43,139 bases of DNA, taken from contig CALAML010000066.1 of assembly GCA_937925845.1 (NCBI GenBank), positions 1 through 43,139 on the forward strand. The letters run 5' to 3'. Below, piece after piece: positions 41,201-43,139 of the stretch. This stretch comes from an uncultured Acidimicrobiales bacterium. Lineage in GTDB: Bacteria > Actinomycetota > Acidimicrobiia > Acidimicrobiales > CALAML01. The translations under genes were made by a program, and so were the position numbers. The notes below the pieces were generated by a model. It ran no database searches, had not been told where the DNA came from, and worked only from the letters and a program-made list of their open reading frames with translations. How positions within the stretch are numbered: position 1 is the first letter of the stretch; every line of letters starts with the position of its first letter.

Positions 41201-42700
41201 GTGTCGACGCTGGGAAGCCGGGGCCAAACGAAGATCAGAAGCGCGTCACGGAACGGCCGCGGCCAGGTGGCGGCGCTGTTGATCCTGGTGGTCGCTGCGC
41301 TGGCGCTGTCATCACCGCAGCCCTCGTTGGCCCAAGCGGAGAAGGTGACACCTGGCAAGCTCGATCCGGTTGCGGCTGCAGCTCGTGGCCAGCTGCGGCT
41401 CAATCCCATGAGTCGGGCCAGCGTGGTCAAGGCCTTTGCCGAGGTGTATCTCCCGGCGGCGTCAACGGCCACCGGCTGGCGCGGTGATGTCGACCGATGC
41501 GAGGCGGCTTCGATTGCGCCTCGGTCACGCATCGCCCAGTTGGCACTGGTCAACTATTTCCGAAGCCATGCCGGTGATTTGGAACCGGTGTCGCACTCCG
41601 CCGCCATGGGCCGCCGAGCGCAAGAGGCGGCGTTGATGATGCGGGCTGGCGACCATCTTTCCCATACTCCGGGCCCGGAGTGGCCGTGTCATTCTGAGGC
41701 CGGTGCGTTGGGTGCGGCTGGCGCCAACCTTGCGGCCACCGATGGTGTCGATGCCATCTTCCACTACATGTGGGATCACGGTTCGAGCAATGCCGACGTG
41801 GGGCATCGGAGGTGGTTGCTCCATCCCGCGACCCGCAAGATCGGCCTCGGTTCCACCGATGAAACCCAGGCGATGTATGTGACCGATCTGAGCCGGTACT
41901 GGCGTCGTCCGGCAACGACCCCGGCCTACGTGACGTGGCCACCCGCAGGCTTTGTCCCTCGCGAGCTGACCTTCCCGCGGTGGTCGTTCTCGGCCACCGA
42001 CCCGGATGCTTCAATCGACTCGGCCAAGGTTTCGGTGTCGGTCCAACGCTCGGGCAGTGATGCCGTGGTTGATGTGCCGGTGCAGGTGGTCTACCGCTAT
42101 CGGGGGGCCACCCTTGGACCCACCGTGGTGTTCGAACCGAACTTTTCGGCGGCATTGGGTGAAGATCTCCTTCTGCCAGCGGACCCCTATCGAGCCACCC
42201 CTCCGGAACCCGACCTGACCGTGACGGTCCGGGTGAGTGGAGTTCTGGTTGATGGGTCACTCCGTCAGCATTCGTATCGGGTGAAGGTGATCGACACCCG
42301 CTGCCTTGGGGCCCAGCCCACCGTGGTTGGCACGCCTGGGGTAAACCGGCTGGTGGGCACCGCCGGTGACGATGTGATGGTGGGGTTTGGCGGCAACGAC
42401 GTCATTCGTGGTGGCGCCGGCGATGATCGGATCTGTGCCGGGCCAGGCAACGATCGGGTGCAGGGTGGCCCGGGCAACGATCAGATCGTCGGTGGCGCCG
42501 GACGCGATCGTTTGGTCGGTGGGCCTGGCAACGATCTGATCGCCGGCAACTCGGGCCGCGATCACCTGCTCGGCCAGTCGGGTATCGACTGGCTTGTCGG
42601 CGGCCATCAGTCCGACCGCTTGTGGGGTGGGGCGGGAGTCGATGTGCTCAAGGGCGGCACCGGCAAGGATGCGCTGATCGCCGACCCACCCAAGCGGTAG
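41201..42700 (+). CDS. secreted CAP-domain protein with C-terminal RTX calcium-binding repeats
   Basis: 499 residues from the GTG at 41201. Upstream in-frame codons reach 41012 but overlap the divergent gene and its promoter. A signal peptide follows (RNGRGQVAALLILVVAALAL, cut near SLAQA). A CAP/SCP domain (about 100-220) is indicated by LALVNYFRSHAG, MMRAGDHLSHTPG, GANLAA and GSSNADVGHRRWLLHP. A middle beta domain of about 150 residues is unassigned. The last 120 residues are nine or so GGxGxDxxx RTX repeats (GGNDVIRGGAGDDRICAGPG and following), which bind calcium outside the cell and often accompany type-I-like secretion; here a Sec signal is present instead. Confidence 0.82.
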   Translation: MSTLGSRGQTKIRSASRNGRGQVAALLILVVAALALSSPQPSLAQAEKVTPGKLDPVAAAARGQLRLNPMSRASVVKAFAEVYLPAASTATGWRGDVDRCEAASIAPRSRIAQLALVNYFRSHAGDLEPVSHSAAMGRRAQEAALMMRAGDHLSHTPGPEWPCHSEAGALGAAGANLAATDGVDAIFHYMWDHGSSNADVGHRRWLLHPATRKIGLGSTDETQAMYVTDLSRYWRRPATTPAYVTWPPAGFVPRELTFPRWSFSATDPDASIDSAKVSVSVQRSGSDAVVDVPVQVVYRYRGATLGPTVVFEPNFSAALGEDLLLPADPYRATPPEPDLTVTVRVSGVLVDGSLRQHSYRVKVIDTRCLGAQPTVVGTPGVNRLVGTAGDDVMVGFGGNDVIRGGAGDDRICAGPGNDRVQGGPGNDQIVGGAGRDRLVGGPGNDLIAGNSGRDHLLGQSGIDWLVGGHQSDRLWGGAGVDVLKGGTGKDALIADPPKR

Positions 42701-42749
42701 CGACTCCTATTCGGGCTGGCTTCTCGGAGCCCAGGTGCCAGACTGGCCC

Positions 42750-43139
42750 ATGGCTAATTCGTTTCAGGTAACCGTGGACGCCGCCGACCCCAGAGCCTTG
42801 GGCGCCTTCTGGTGCGAAGTATTGGGTTATGTCGAACAACCACCTCCGCCGGGTTTCGACAGCTGGGATAATGCGCTCGACGCCATGGGCATCGACCGCT
42901 CCGACCCCAACCGAGCCTTCGCCATCGTCGACCCGGAAGGCCACGGGCCAAGGGTCTTCTTCCTCAAGGTGCCAGAGGCCAAAGCGGCCAAGAACCGCAT
43001 GCACCTCGACGTTCATGTAGGAGCCGAACAAATGCACCAACGAGCGAAAGAACTCGTAACCCTGGGCGCCACCTACATAGGAGAGTTCAACGAACCCGAG
43101 GGCCACTGGATCACCCTAAAAGATCCGGAACAAAACGAA
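42750..43139 (+). CDS. VOC/glyoxalase-like protein, truncated by the window end
   Basis: Starts at the ATG at 42750 (MANSFQVTVDAADPRALGAF) and stays open for 130 codons to the last base, so the C-terminus is missing. The beta-alpha-beta-beta-beta layout fits the vicinal-oxygen-chelate fold: first module VTVDAADPRALGAFWCEVLG, end of module ...RVFFLKVPEAKAAKNRMHLD, then AEQMHQRAKELVTLGATYIG and GHWITLKDPEQN. It is like the actinobacterial Glyoxalase_6 proteins of unknown substrate. In this gene GGTGCCAGAG at 42968 is in frame and encodes the normal KVPEAK, so it is not a copy of the repeat family. Confidence 0.85.
   Translation, partial: MANSFQVTVDAADPRALGAFWCEVLGYVEQPPPPGFDSWDNALDAMGIDRSDPNRAFAIVDPEGHGPRVFFLKVPEAKAAKNRMHLDVHVGAEQMHQRAKELVTLGATYIGEFNEPEGHWITLKDPEQNE

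Noticed and set aside
42968..42977. GGTGCCAGAG inside the VOC-family gene
   Set aside because: It is in frame, encodes the ordinary KVPEAK segment of the family, and lies far from the repeat-rich span, so it is a chance match.

Overview
The window is high-GC DNA from an actinobacterium. A mycothiol-dependent maleylpyruvate isomerase-type protein, a group II truncated haemoglobin, and several genes whose start codon lies 6-7 bases after a TANNNT -10 box (leaderless transcripts) all point to Actinomycetota. An Acidimicrobiia-like lineage is my guess, not something the sequence proves. No rRNA, tRNA, CRISPR array, phage or plasmid functions were seen.

Left part (1-5.6 kb): an oxidoreductase pair (SDR plus quinone reductase), a Crp/Fnr-type regulator, a gene graveyard with remnants of a nucleoside kinase and a SAM methyltransferase, and a THUMP-domain RNA methylase coupled to a Gfo/Idh/MocA dehydrogenase.

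Repeat-rich part (5.6-20.6 kb): unrelated single genes (two secreted FN3 proteins, a membrane-anchored esterase, a truncated haemoglobin, ribonuclease Z, a GMC oxidoreductase, an AlkZ/YcaQ-type DNA glycosylase, a glutamate-synthase-like FMN protein) separated by long gaps. The gaps hold about 29 exact copies, in both orientations, of a 10-base word, GGTGCCAGAG (extended form CGCGGTGCCAGAG), plus variants. Many copies sit in tandem duplications of 15-33 bp. In the middle lies a RAYT (REP-associated tyrosine transposase, Y1/HUH type) with an inverted pair of the word directly upstream. I read this as a RAYT with its dispersed REP/REPIN-like family. I found no intergenic copies outside 5.7-20.6 kb. 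A different palindromic family (GGCAACCC-TGC-GGGTTGCC) occupies the gap at 22.3-22.6 kb.

Middle part (20.7-29.6 kb): a proline-rich membrane protein with an SH3-like domain, a disordered acidic protein, a small zinc-ribbon protein coupled to a TIGR01777-type epimerase, a penicillin-acylase-family Ntn hydrolase without an obvious signal peptide, and a three-gene unit (alpha/beta hydrolase, degenerate hydrolase-like protein, NYN-type nuclease).

Right part (29.6-40.3 kb): an exopolysaccharide locus on the minus strand. In transcription order it has a sugar dehydrogenase, a DegT-family aminotransferase and a hexapeptide acetyltransferase (the WbpB/WbpE/WbpD set for UDP-diacetamido-uronic acids), then a Wzz-like co-polymerase, a 1375-residue protein fusing a MurJ/Wzx-type flippase, a pentapeptide-repeat linker, a Wzy/O-antigen-ligase-type polymerase and a WcaJ/WbaP-type initiating sugar transferase, and finally a family-4 glycosyltransferase. 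A membrane-anchored GH113-like glycosidase is divergent from it. The fusion puts lipid-linked initiation, flipping and polymerisation on one chain, and with the RAYT/repeat family it is the most interesting item here. The window ends with an MDMPI-family protein, a secreted CAP-domain/RTX-repeat protein and a truncated VOC-family gene.
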